Assembly (NCBI RefSeq): GCF_000203815.1
Contig: NW_004457734.1
Coordinates: forward strand, 193,233-257,232
From: Cavenderia fasciculata
Lineage: Eukaryota; Evosea; Eumycetozoa; Acytosteliales; Cavenderiaceae
Reading direction: 5' to 3'
Length of the DNA: 64,000 nucleotides
Shown: one piece after another, positions 1-12,351 of the stretch
How the letters are laid out: every line of letters begins with the position of its first letter
Position numbering within the stretch: position 1 is the stretch's first letter
Translations under genes and position numbers: made by a program
Notes under the pieces: model-generated
Told to the model about the DNA's origin: nothing
The model's database searches: none
Seen by the model: only the letters and a program-made list of their open reading frames with translations

Positions 1-623
1 GAAGGCACTGTGTTATCAGTGAAACCAGTCACACCTGATTTTGGTGGTGGACATCTATCAAGATGACTGAATAACAAAGTTGCAATCTTTAAATTAATGT
101 CTTTTTCAGAATTATTATTTCTTGCAGCATTGAGAATAGCCATTGAAGAGAATGATTCCGACGTCGGTCTATTATTCAATAAATATTCTATGACATTTAA
201 ATGTGAATTGGTAGCTGCCAACTCTACACCTCTATCCACCTTTAAATGAGGATATGTCTTGGTTAAATAATCTAGTGTTGATAATTGACCATACTCTGAT
301 GCAGTGTCAAGTGTCACGGTAGTTGGTTCAATACCAATCGTTTGAATTGCATAAACCAAGCATTCGACACTACCACTTGCAGCCACATTATCAACTACCC
401 AACTCTTTGAATCTACCAAATTTGTATCTTGACTCCCCAAATCAAAAGGTAAATCAAAATAGTGAGGATACAGTTGATACAACCTTTGCAATACCTTTAC
501 ATCTTTACAATTCCTTAGTATTACAGGCATTGCTCTGAAATAGACTACAAACTGTGCGTCATTCAATAATTTGTATCTAAATAAATTGAATGATCTTTGT
601 TGTTGTTCTATTATACTCTTTTG

Positions 624-654
<31 letters not shown>

Positions 655-863
655 GTGTCATCAGTGGTATGACAACATCTTAGATTAGATATAGATATAT
701 ATGATAAATCTTTGAATTTAGTGTATTCAATATTATTAAATTGCTGTTGCTGATGTTGTCTATTGATTATAGGTATGAATTGAAATATATGATTTAATAA
801 TACTTTAGATTTAATCACTCTAAATATAGTTGTAGTAGCTGTTGTTGTTGTTTTATCTTCCAT
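1..863 (-). CDS. Ankyrin-family protein, N-terminal part only (runs off the window)
   Basis: The start codon is at 863-861 and the frame stays open for about 287 codons to the window edge. The N-terminus contains FRVIKSKVLLN, then a poly-Asn tract, then FVVYFRAMPVILRNCKDV. Both motifs recur almost unchanged at the start of the 849-residue gene at 40222-42771, as do the segments after them (SKSWVxDNVAASGS and GIEPTT), so the two are paralogues. In this family the N-terminal domain precedes degenerate ankyrin-type repeats. Those would lie outside the window, although the last visible part (LNVIEYLLNN) already looks repeat-like. The function is unknown; ankyrin repeats usually bind proteins. No intron is needed in the visible part. 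Confidence 0.8.
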
Positions 864-1309
864 TATTATTATTACTATTATATTATTATTACATTATCTA
901 TAGATAACAAACTCATAGAGTAGAAGTAGTAGTATGGTTCATCTAAAAGTATCAGTTGTTTTTTTTGATTAATTTCCATTTATTCATGACCATCTAAAGA
1001 CTAGACTGGATAGGATACTAATAAACGGATATTTGAAAATAATTAGTTAGTTTAATGATATTATTCATTCATTTAAGATATATATCAAGTATGTACATAT
1101 ACACAAAGACATACTAATGATCATTTGTGGAGGAGCCAGACTTTTGAAACCAACCAATTTTAATTTAATTTTTTTTTTAGTGAGGGAGTTGTTTTCCTCG
1201 AACATGTTGAAGTCCAATCATTCATTCTTTCGGCTTGTTCATCTTTAATCTATTTTATATTATTATTATTATTATTATGATTACAATTATCCATCATCAA
1301 GAATAGATT
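864..1309. other. Intergenic, divergent promoter region
   Basis: AT-rich spacer between the divergent starts of the ankyrin gene (-) and the Sen1 gene (+). It contains T runs near 960 and 1172 and an ATT run at about 1261-1278 just before the Sen1 start. No coding signal is seen. Confidence 0.6.
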
Positions 1310-4300
1310 ATGACAACACCATCAACAGCAGCAGCAGCAACAACAACATCATCAATAGCGGCAAACATAGACGTGTTTGATCCATCGCCATATGAGAATG
1401 ATCATGACTTACTACTACAAAAAGCAATCGACTTTTGTATGGCAAGAGATCAGTAAGTAGTGCCGCTGTAGTATTTGTACCCACTCTATTATATACTTAC
1501 TTACCTTCTTCTTTATCTCTTTTTTAGTTTATGGTGTAAACATCCATCCGCAGTCAAAGCAATATTAGCAGATATATGTCAAGCTCCTGACCAACTTCGA
1601 AATCATCTATCTGAACAACTTTCAAGATGTTTAGATTGGTATGTTATTATTACTTTTGTATTATTATGATTACAATCATCACTAATACTTACTTACTTAC
1701 GTAACTTTCTTGTCTATTTATTGATTGATTGATTGAATGATTTAATTAAACCATTTATTTTAGTATCATCAAATATCATAGAGAAAAGAAATTAATGAGG
1801 GATAAATATTTGTCGGAATTTACCACAGACAGTGTCGATGAACTATACAATGAACTTAAAAAGGGTGATCAGAATCGGTTGCTAGTATCACTCGATCGTT
1901 ATGGTCACGATACTGCTAGATTGGTCAATATCTTTCACGAACTACTCCATCAACCAGAATTATTAGAGGAACCGAGGTTATACGTTTTGTTCAAGGAAAA
2001 GTTGTCATCGACCGTTACAGATTACGATGTGTCATTTGGTGATCCAGGTAAAAAGGTGCCTGGTGTCTATGTCTTGCTTATGAGTGGTGACAAGGTGTTG
2101 ATCGATTGGGCAATCTGTCATCTCAAAGACAATGATGGAAAGATTGATGGGGAGGAATTTCATGTCATTCATCCAATCTTTGAAAGATGTGTATCAAAGA
2201 TAAAGAATTATCATAAAATACGAATATTACAACAAAAGAATACAACTACAACAACAACAACAACAACAACTACCAATAATAATAATACCACTTCAGCAGT
2301 AACAACAGAAGATGAATTTATTTCCTATTTTTCTGATGATATCAATCATTTTTGGAGTGGATTTCAATTATTTTTAGAATATATTAATAATGATACTTTA
2401 AAGGTAAAAAAAGAAAAAAGAAAAAGAATATATATTTAGATTTAGATTAATAATAATAGATTTATTAATTTTGATTTATATTGTAGAATGGAATAATTCA
2501 ATATTTTCCAATGTTTATTGATATTATATTATCAGAGATTGATGTAGTACCCAAACCAATGATAAATCATCATTATCTATCATGTATCAATCAATTGTTA
2601 TCAGTTTTTGGTAATGACATTTGGAGCTATTCACAAAAATATACAGCCACCACCTATTCTCAATCATTGTTTGATCTCTTTACGCTGTATCGAGATGAGA
2701 CGATTATCAACAAATGTTTTCAAATATTTTCACAAATCCTTTTATACGTTAGAGAGGATAATTCTCCCGAAGCAAACTTTCTTCGTCAAACATTGATTGA
2801 ATTCTTTTTAAAAGAAAGTAATTTAAATTCAAATCAAGAACATCTATACAACAAATCTCAAATTAATCAAACTGTCAAAATTAAATCATTTTCAATTTCA
2901 ATGGATATTTTAATGACTTGGTAAAAGATAAAAAAAAAAGAAAAAAGAAAAAAGAAAAAAAAAGAAAAGAAAATAATTAATATTAATTTAATTTTTTTAT
3001 ATTTATATTTATAGTTATCAATTAAAACAATTTCCAATAGTTAAAGGATGGGAAGAAAGATTAGTTTATTATGCAATTCAATACCCAGCTTCAAATAATA
3101 ATAATAATCATAATAATAATCAAAAAAACTATCATTCCTCTTCATATAATAATAATAATAATAATCATTCTTCTTATAATAATAATTATAATAATAATCA
3201 ATCAAAAAATTCCATGTATAGTCCATCACTTGAAGATATTATAAAAGCAGAAAATCTTTTAAATTCAATTTTAGTTTCAAATGCAACAGAATTAAGATTA
3301 AGATTTCAATTAGTTTATCATTCTTCAAATGATACAAAACTGAAAATTTTAAAAGATGATTGTATGTACAAACAACAACTATTTATTGAATATTTATTAA
3401 TTTCTTTTTTATTTAGGTTTATTTTGGAGAGATGATATTTGGAGAATATTATTATCACAATCATCACCAAATACAATTGGATTTAAAATTCATGAAACAT
3501 TATTTAAATGTCAAAGAGTGTTGTGTTTATTGACAAGTGGTAATGATATTATTAATAATAATGTTCATTTATCATCTGTACTTTCGAATCCAAGTAAACG
3601 ACCAGCACTATATCGATACCTTCATCAATACCAAGAATATATGAGTCAATATATTGTACAATTTGCCAATCAATATCCATTCAACACTCCCAAGGAACCA
3701 GGAAACGAATACATTAAACTCAACTTGTTGGACCAAGAAAACTTTGCAAGATGTCTCTTTTCGTTGGTAGTTTCATCGTCAGACGTTGTAAGAGAGAGTG
3801 CTAAAAAGTTGTTGCTCAAGAAATACAACTCGAAAAAGACCATTACAGAAGCTTTAAAGGCTGCCATTGAAAATTCACCAAACGATGCATTACTTGGTAT
3901 CATTGGTATCTATAGAGACATTGTTCTCAATTTTGGAGCACCATACATTCAAAGTAGTTATCATTTACTCTTTTACTACTCGAATCATATCTTTTACCAA
4001 CTCAAAAACCAATTGGCTCCATCACACACACAGACCTACTTTCCTTTGATGACCGATGCCTTTTGGTGTCTTGTTGAACTCTTTTTCCAACAGAATCAAC
4101 TATTCAAGATTGAAGATCTCTCCAACCTCTTTATCCTCTTTACCGACTCGTTTTCAACCTTGTCGCTCGAGCATTACACATCCATCACCAAGACATCACA
4201 TACAGCCACCAAAGAGGATGGCACCACTCCAGCATTTCTAGTCAACCACCAACAACTTATTTTCCCAACACTCGATTCTTACCCTTCCTACATGCGATCA

Positions 4301-7300
4301 CATCTTGCTCGTCTCTTTGTCGAACAAAGCAACGAAGGTGTCATCGATCTTGAAGACAATGGTTTAGATGGTGATGATGGTCGATTTATCTATCAATACC
4401 AATTACAAAACGGTGATCAATTGGCAACCATCACCAACTACCCCGCCATTACTACTCAATTTGATAATTATGAACTGTTGGCCGATGATATCAAATGTTA
4501 TTATCGTCAAAGTGACTATGATGATAATAGCTCAAAAATCTATACTAGTATCATCAATAATCATAGTCATTGGATTGAATTATTTATCAATTGGGGTGAT
4601 GAAAATGTAAATTGGGCAAAATCTTTTATTCAAATTACAAAATGTAAGTAAAACAACAAAAAAAGATAAATATTATTATTTATTTATTTATCATCTTTTT
4701 TTTTTTATTTTAATTTTTTTAGCAATATTAAAAAATGAAATACCACCATGTACATTTTTATTGGAATATGTTGCAAAATTATCAAAAGCGATTGCAGGTA
4801 AAAAGATTCAAGATGATATTAAACAAACTTTGGAAAAACATTTGGTTGTTATGAATCAATATAATAACCAACCAGTCAAACAACAACCTCCACCAGTTCA
4901 AAAAACAATTCACAAGAATCCAACATCGGGAGGTGGATTAGGGGGGCATGGTGCTCCACAGTTGATTAAAAGTTTACACTCTTCATCACCAACCCTTTCT
5001 TTTACACCGACATCATCTTCTTCTTCTACTCCATCACCACAATTCTCTAGACAACACGCCAATTCAAAAGATTTTTCAAATATTATTGGTGAATTGTCAT
5101 CAAACAATGCAAATGTATTTGATTACTTTGAACAAACAAGTCGATCCATTCCATTGGCCGATAGAAAAAAAACAAAAATCTTGGATTTGGATGTTCCATT
5201 GTTTAGAAAAGACAAGGCCAGTAAATACCAACATCAAATGGAAAAGTTCTTACCAAAAGTTGAAAACCTTCATAAAATCATTTTATCTTGGGATCCTGCA
5301 AATTTAAATGAAAATGTAAGAATATTATAAAAAAAAAAGATTTGATTCAATTTATATTAATCTTTTTATTACTCTCTTTTTTAGGATACAAAAGGATTAA
5401 GATCAATTCCAACAACATTTGAAAATTTATCAGAATATATTGAAATTTTTGAACCATTATTATTACAAGAATATAAAGGTCAATTGATAAAGAGTATGGA
5501 AGAAATGGATAATGTTTGTTACAAGTTGACAGTTGAAGATGTTGCACGAGAGAATGATTTCCATGTTTGTGATTATTTCTTTGATCACAACCAAAGTTCC
5601 GATGAATTCTTTATCGATGATTTGGTCATCATTTCAAAACCACAATTTGGTGGATCAAAGTTTGGTAAAATTGAGAAAAAGGAGAAAAAGGAAAGAAAGG
5701 AAATGAACAATATCAAATGCAGTTGGATCAAGGTACGATTCTTTTTTGAAAATGCTACTAGTTCCAATGCCAACCCAAGTACAACGCTAATTGGTCAACT
5801 CAAAATTGGTAGTCAATGGAAAATGACTAAATTAACAAGTCTTTCAACCGTCAACAGAGAGTATATGGCTTTACACACGGTTGGAAAGATTCCTCTTGGT
5901 GCATCAATCATTTCACCCAGTCTTTCACTATCATCCTATTCACTTGAAAATGCATCGTCACGTGTAACTATTCCCAAAAAGTTAGAGTCTGCTCTCAAAG
6001 AATCTTTAAATGACAGTCAGATTGAAGCTATCCACGCTTCTCTTACACCAAGTGGTTTCACTCTACTTCAAGGTCCACCAGGTACCGGTAAAACCAAGAC
6101 TATTATCGCTCTCCTCTCTGTTCTCCTTCACACAATGACACCAATCAAAGATGACTCTAAACTTAAAAATCAAGCTCCTATTAAAATTCTTGTCACTGCT
6201 CCTTCCAATGCTGCCGTTGATGAAATTGCTACTAGAATTTTAGATCAAAGAATGTTAAATCAAGATGGTTTACCTTATCAACCTTTTTGTATTAGAATTG
6301 TAAGAAGAAAACAAAATAGAATCAATAATGGAATTATTTTTTTGTTAATATTTATTTCTATTTTTTTTTAGGGAAACAAACAACAAATTAATTCAACAGT
6401 TTCAAAAATAAGTTTAGATAATTTATTAAGTGAAGAACTTCAAAAAGATGATAACAAGGTTTCTCAAATTCAACAAAGAGTTGCCTCCTTGCATGAAGAA
6501 TCTGAAAAGACTAGATCAGAATTGGATGAAGTACATAATAGAATTAATCAATTAAGTACAGAATTAAAAGTATTACGTGATGCTAAACAACCAACAGATC
6601 ATATTACTTCGGAATTGACTAAACTACACAACAAAAAGTCAATGTTGAAGTCTTCGAAAAACAACTTTGTCGATCTAAGACGAGGCTATGATAATTTGGA
6701 AAATGAAAAGAGATCAATGCTTAGTAACATGTTGAATCGTGCATCTATTATTTTGTCTACATTGTCTGGTAGTGGTTACGAATCATTGTCGGCAGCAGTC
6801 AAACAATTTGATGTTGTCATTATCGATGAAGCAGCCCAAGCTGTTGAATTGTCTACATTGATTCCACTCAAACACAATGTTAAAAAGTGTATTTTGGTAG
6901 GAGATCCAAACCAATTGCCTGCCACTGTCATTTCACGTATTACGACCAACTTCCAATACGAACAAAGTCTCTTTCAAAGATTGTCACAATGTGGTATCCC
7001 CATGCAAGTGCTCAATGTTCAGTATCGTATGCATCCAACCATCTCTAGGTTCCCATCGAAACATTTCTACCACGGACAGATCAAAGACGGTCACAATGTG
7101 ATTGCACTCAACCACAACATCTACAAAGATGCTCGTTTTGGTCCATTTATTTTCTACGATATCACAGACAGTGTGGAAGACAGCAACCAAAGCTCACATT
7201 CACTCAGAAACGTTCACGAAGCAAAGTTGGCAAATCTCATCATCTCTCAATTGCTCGTTCATTTCTCAAAGGATTGTGAAAAGCTTTCGATCGGTGTAAT

Positions 7301-7773
7301 TACACCTTACAAACAACAACAAATCGAACTCTCACGTAGACTTTCTCATTTTAACAGTATGGTCGAAGTAAACACTGTCGATGGTTTCCAAGGTCGTGAA
7401 AAGGATATCATTATTTTCTCTTGTGTACGTGCTCACAAAGGTGGTTCAATAGGTTTCTTGTCAGATGTTAGAAGAATGAATGTCGGTCTTACACGTGCCA
7501 AATTATCGATGATTGTCATTGGACATACAAATCTTTTAATGTTAAATAGTGATTGGGGTGAATTGATTAAATTTTCAAAACAAGTTCCAAATGGATGTAA
7601 GTAAAAGAAAAAAAATTAAATAGAAAGAAAAAAAAAAAAGAAATGATTCTAATTAGAGATCTCTTTTTTATTATTATTACTTTCTAGATTTCCCAATTTC
7701 TTCTAGATCAATTGAAGACAATCAATTGCCAATTGTTCCTTTAGTATCTAAAATTCCATTTAATAACCCACCA

Positions 7774-7807
<34 letters not shown>

Positions 7808-7896
7808 GTAATATGGGTGATGATGGTAAAAACAAAAAGCATTATATGGATGATCAGAGAGGAGGACCAAACACAATTAAAAAACAAAAATATTAA
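1310..7896 (+). CDS. Sen1/senataxin-type SF1B RNA-DNA helicase
   Basis: Ten exons (1310-1452, 1528-1638, 1764-2403, 2487-2920, 3015-3361, 3417-4643, 4723-5315, 5385-6299, 6372-7596, 7688-7896) join into 1,947 codons plus stop, with matching phases at every junction. The C-terminal third has the superfamily 1 helicase motifs: Walker A GPPGTGKT at residues 1395-1402, motif II DEAAQA from 1622, then GDPNQLPATV, QYRMHP, and DGFQGREKD followed by LTRAK. DEAAQ in motif II, and a coiled, charged stretch between motifs Ia and II, are typical of Sen1/senataxin. These enzymes unwind R-loops and act in transcription termination and RNA processing in the nucleus. The long N-terminal region is helical and fits the Sen1 N-terminal domain, with Asn-rich and Ser-rich inserts. 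The short C-tail is basic. Length is between yeast Sen1 and human SETX. No defect is seen. Confidence 0.93.
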
Positions 7897-8635
7897 AATA
7901 AAGATCATAACATAATATATTGAGTACCAAAAAGATCAAACAAATGATCTGCATGCCTCTTCTCCACTTGATTAATCAGAGACCCGTCCTACTATAAAGA
8001 GATAAACATTGTAAATATACTTGAGGTATTTCGGTTTTTAATCTTTGATACTTGTATACTTGCAACTTTCAACCAAGGCCAAGGCTTCACCTCAGCTCTG
8101 CAGATAAAAGAAAGTATAAAATGATATATATTTATAACCTCTTTCATCTGCAAAGCTGAAACCGATTAGCCTTGGTAACTGAATCCATCGGTTGATACGA
8201 TTGTTAATTCCCGATTTCATTTGATCCATAATGTACTTGACATTATTGTGGTCAGTTCGAACTTAATACTATAACCAAAAATATTATAATTAGTACGAAG
8301 AGCAAATACTACTGCAGCTTTTCTACCACACAAGACTATAAATAAGAATGGTTACATATTGGAACAAACTAGCTCTATACCTAAATAGTATTATTATGAT
8401 CATAAGTAGCTTGTGTTACAGTATCAACTCTTATTTATTGTATTGCAAATGTTATACTATGAAGAGTTGATGAAAGAATCTTACATTAAAATGGCCTGCC
8501 TATTTGACACTATGAGATTCGTTATTACTCTTTTAATTATTTCTATTGTAATAACTACACAACTTGTGTATCTTTTGTTTTTTTCAAGCCAAAATCATTC
8601 TTAATTTTATATTTTATTTAATTTTGAATTATTAA
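7897..8635. other. Intergenic, converging genes; contains a long hairpin
   Basis: Gap between the 3' ends of the Sen1 gene (+) and the OSCA-like gene (-). Composition is less AT-rich than other gaps. It holds the inverted repeat at 8079-8175. A 63-codon frame at 8413-8604 has a hydrophobic C-terminal half but no homology that I recognise, no clear context and no good start, so I do not call it a gene. Confidence 0.5.
8079..8175. repeat. Imperfect inverted repeat (long hairpin)
   Basis: The left arm (8079-8115) pairs with the right arm (8141-8175). The outer 8 bp CCAAGGCT/AGCCTTGG are perfect. After a small internal loop, TCAGCT pairs with AGCTGA and TGCAGAT with ATCTGCA, separated by one mismatch. 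GAAAG/CTTTC closes the stem around an AU-rich loop. It could be the stem of a non-coding RNA or a small foldback element. Confidence 0.6.
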
Positions 8636-11125
8636 TTATGGAGCAGCTCCATGAACTGGATCAAAAGAAGTTGTAAGTGAACTATTTTGAACAGCCATGA
8701 GTGGACGATACCATGGTGGTTGGTATTGAGTTTCATTGTAACTTTGGTAGGCAAGACCTGCATCATAAAATATTCCTTGGTTGTTGAGTGGGAAGTCTTC
8801 ATCTTGAGCAATTCTAGAGTCCAAGATTCCATGCTCTGACTTGTGACAAAAGAGGAACTCACAGTGAGCCCAAAACAATAATGTAGCGACCAATGGAATG
8901 ATCACTAGATTTCCCCAAAAGAAATCATACACATTGAATACTCCAATCATGACGAGTTGATAAATGATTAACCCAACAATACTACGTCTGTATGCCAATG
9001 GGTATAATGATCCTCCTGATTGATAATTTGGTGTATTGACCCAAATAATATTATACTTTTGTGCCAAATAAGCTCCCATAAAATAAATGGTTCCAAATAT
9101 AAGAATGAATGGTGTCAATGTTGAATAGGCTAAACAAATTTGAAGATATAACCTAAATAATTAATTAATTAAATTAAAATATTAGAAAAAGATGGTTAAC
9201 TTTTTTTATCTTTTCTTTCTTTTGGAAACATACAAATTGGTAGTATAACTTGTACTATAAGAAAATGGTCCACATTTTTGAACTTCTTCTAATTGTCTTT
9301 TGGTTGATACAAAATATCTGATCCGAATAGATTTAACAATTAATTCAATTAATCTTAATACTTGTAAAAATACTCCTACAGCTAAAAGGAAATAAAAAAA
9401 AAGAATATATTAATATTAATATTAATTTTAAGATTTGATTTTGTCTTAAATTTTTATCTACTTACAGGCAATCATAATTAAATTGATCATTTGGAAAGCT
9501 TGACCTGGGAGAGCAGTAGAGAGAAGAGTAATAATGGTTGAAGGATTATTGACGATTGATTCCAAAGATTGGAAGATTGAACCGGCGATAGCAGAGATGA
9601 GGAAAACGTTGAATACTTGGAAGAAAAAGTATTTAGAGAATACCGACTTGTCAATAGAGGTGAATGAATGGAAGCCTTCAATCTTGGAGGCCAAGGTAAT
9701 GATTGGCACCAAGATGATCATAAAGATGATCAAAACAAGATTGGGAAGGAAACCTTGGAGGAAACCAGAGAGGACTGAAGACTTGTTGATGATATCAACC
9801 AACCATGAAAAGGCAGATATCTTGGCGAGTGTGGCGAGATTAGAGAAACCAGATAAAAAGGCAACTGGAATCGACCAGAAAAAGACGAGGAAAAAGATAA
9901 AGATGGAAACGAGGAGAGTACGAATGAGAATGGATTTGTAGCCAACCGAGAGGTTCTTCCAAAAGATGTCACTTGGGTCTGGTGAATCATGTCTTCTAAA
10001 TTGGTATGGGTAGTCTCTATTCATGATGGTTTGGACTGATATCTTGGCAGATTGTTTTTGGCTAAACACTACAAAGGCTGCTGTTGATCTGTTATTCTCT
10101 GCTTCATGTCTTTCACTTTCAATCTCCTTGTTGAGTTCATTGATACGTTGTTGATAGTATTCCAAAGCTTCTCTCTTTTCACCAAAGCATCCTAGGAATC
10201 CAGTCTTTACAAATTGCACTTTCTTTTTTGACTTTTCCTGAGCCACCTCGTAGCTCTTGATGAATCCTTCACGTTGTTGGATAAGAGTGAAAATGTGGTC
10301 AGCTGGATGATGCATGACAACATCTTGGATATCACCAAGGGTTGGTGGGAAGAAGGAGTAGAGAAAGTTGGTGAGTTGGTCCTTGGTAGAGATTGATTCT
10401 GGAATGTCCTTGATGAGTACCGAGTAGTTGCACAATCTATTTTGACATTTATATAGTATTCTCTTGATACTATACTCTCTATAATCCAAAAAGGTGAAAA
10501 AGAGTACGACTGCAGTGACAATCAATGTAAAACATAGATGTACCCAAAGTTTGTTGCTACCACGTTCAATGTTGGACATGGAAATCAACGAAAGTCCTTT
10601 GATCTCATCGACCAATTCTCCATCTTCATTGGTTGGACGATTCTCATTGTACTTTCCATAATAATTGGTTGGATACAATGCAATGGCAGACAATACCATT
10701 AATATTACCATAATCATTAATGATGTTTTAATTTGTCTAAGATAAAAATATGCATCCTAAAAAGAAACAAAAAAAGAAAGAATAAAAAGATAAATAAATA
10801 AATAAATAAATAAATAATTGGATTTAACGTATTAAAAATATATATATTTCTTTTTGTTTGTACTACTACATACCAAACCAGAATGTTCAATAATTTTTTG
10901 ATTTGGATAACGAATGGTAGAACCAATCCAACCAAAGAAAGTATTGGAAGGTGGTTGATCAACGGTTGTACCTTGTTGTTGATGCATTTCATAACGGTAT
11001 CGGTAGACTAAATTGTATCTTCTACGCAATACACAAAATAGTATCAATCCAAGAACCCCAATCACTACATTGATTACCAATGTAACGACAAATGCTGAAT
11101 CTTGTACTTCATATCTATTTGTCAT
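8636..11125 (-). CDS. OSCA/CSC1/TMEM63-family cation channel
   Basis: Four exons (11125-10874, 10756-9466, 9381-9234, 9152-8636) give 735 residues with consistent phases. The order of parts is that of the CSC1/OSCA/TMEM63 family: an N-terminal membrane helix (VVTLVINVVIGVLGLILFCV), two further helices (MIMVILMVLSAIALYP and LCFTLIVTAVVLFF), a cytosolic RNA-recognition-like domain starting YSVLIKDIPES with a charged helical insert, then DSPDPSDIFWKNL and a block of about seven hydrophobic helices (RSN1_7TM region). Relatives are mechanically or osmotically gated, calcium-permeable channels of the plasma membrane or internal membranes. The C-terminal tail is short and hydrophilic. The gene is divergent from the nucleoporin gene, 1.2 kb away. 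Confidence 0.92.
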
Positions 11126-12351
11126 TTTTTTTTGATTTAATACGAAAGAGAATAAATATTGTTTTTACTCCCTTTTATATTTTGATGTTGGGTGTAATAT
11201 AAATATAAATAAAAATAAAGGTTTGTATATATAAATATATAAATAACTATATAAATAACTATATAAATAACTAACTATATAGTGAACAAGTTTTGAAAGA
11301 AAGCTAGCTAGCTCGTTAACACTTGTTTGAGCAACAAACCAACTAATAATTAATTAAGTTAGTTTTTGGTTAGGGTCAGGTACCTTGAGCTGACTGATGA
11401 TTGTTGAATGATTAAAAAAAAAGTTGAGTTGTTGTTGTTGTTGTTGAACCTATTTAAAACTTTGCATATGATAAAATTTGCAGTTGCTAGCCTGAATTGG
11501 ATTGATCTAAAAAAGGCAATGATAAAATTTGTCAGCAGATTGGTTTTTGTTTTTTTTTTATATTATCGGTATCAACATACTCTATGAGAGGTGAATGAAA
11601 AAAAAAAACAACTATTGAAAGAAACAAGATGTTTGTTTGTTTGTTTGTTGCAAAAGATCCATCAGACAACGCGCTCTCTTGGATAAAAATAAACAAAAAC
11701 AAAAATTAATTTAATTACATTCAGTGTGTCTGTTGTCAGTGTCGTCGTCTTTCTATCATTGAATGAACCACACAACGCACCCCTTCACACAAAATGAAAA
11801 AACATTCATTCAGTGATCTCGACCATCGGTGTGTTGCATGCACCACCACAGCTTCTAAAGCACGTGTTTAATTAATTCATTTTGTTGGTGTGTGTGTATG
11901 TTGCTCCTTTTGGGGGTATTATTACATGTTATTTATATTTATAAGTGATTATAGGAATGATGATCTTTGTTACAGTTTAAGTTAAAAATCATTGCCCGTT
12001 CCCCCAATATCATGATTTTTTATTATTGTTGTTGAAGAAAAATAGGATGTTGGATGTTGAATGTTGGTTGAATATGATTACTCACTCATCTGTTACTCTT
12101 AATTAGAGTAAACTCTATATTATCTATAGTATTGTTAAAAAAAATGAGGAGTGAAACCTTATTCGTTTTTTTTGAACATCCCCTTTTTTTTTTTTTTTTT
12201 TTTTTTTTGTATTTCAGGGTCGATTGAGAAAAGTGCTCTGAACAACAAATAGGGTCATATTTAACAAGTGTAGTGAGATAGATAGATATAGGATAGATCT
12301 AAGAGTAGTGATTATAATCAACTACAAATCACACACTATCTCTTGTACACA
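11126..12351. other. Large divergent intergenic region
   Basis: 1.2 kb between the OSCA-like (-) and Nup160-like (+) starts. It holds repeated TATAAATAACTA units near 11230-11285, a GTTGTT run near 11430, TTTG repeats near 11640, and a 25-nt T tract at 12185-12209. Oligo(dT) next to the start is common in dictyostelid promoters. No coding sequence is seen. Confidence 0.55.
12185..12209 (+). promoter_or_regulatory. Homopolymer T tract upstream of the nucleoporin gene
   Basis: 25 consecutive T residues about 140 bp before the ATG at 12352. Dictyostelid core promoters often carry oligo(dT) near the transcription start, so a promoter role is plausible but not shown. Confidence 0.35.

Noticed and set aside
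8240-8280. Possible tRNA B-box (CAGTTCGAACTT)
   Set aside because: No matching A-box, acceptor stem or cloverleaf around it; no other tRNA-like segment was found in the window.
8413-8604. 63-codon hydrophobic frame
   Set aside because: Starts at a non-ATG codon in AT-rich DNA; hydrophobicity is expected from T-rich sequence.
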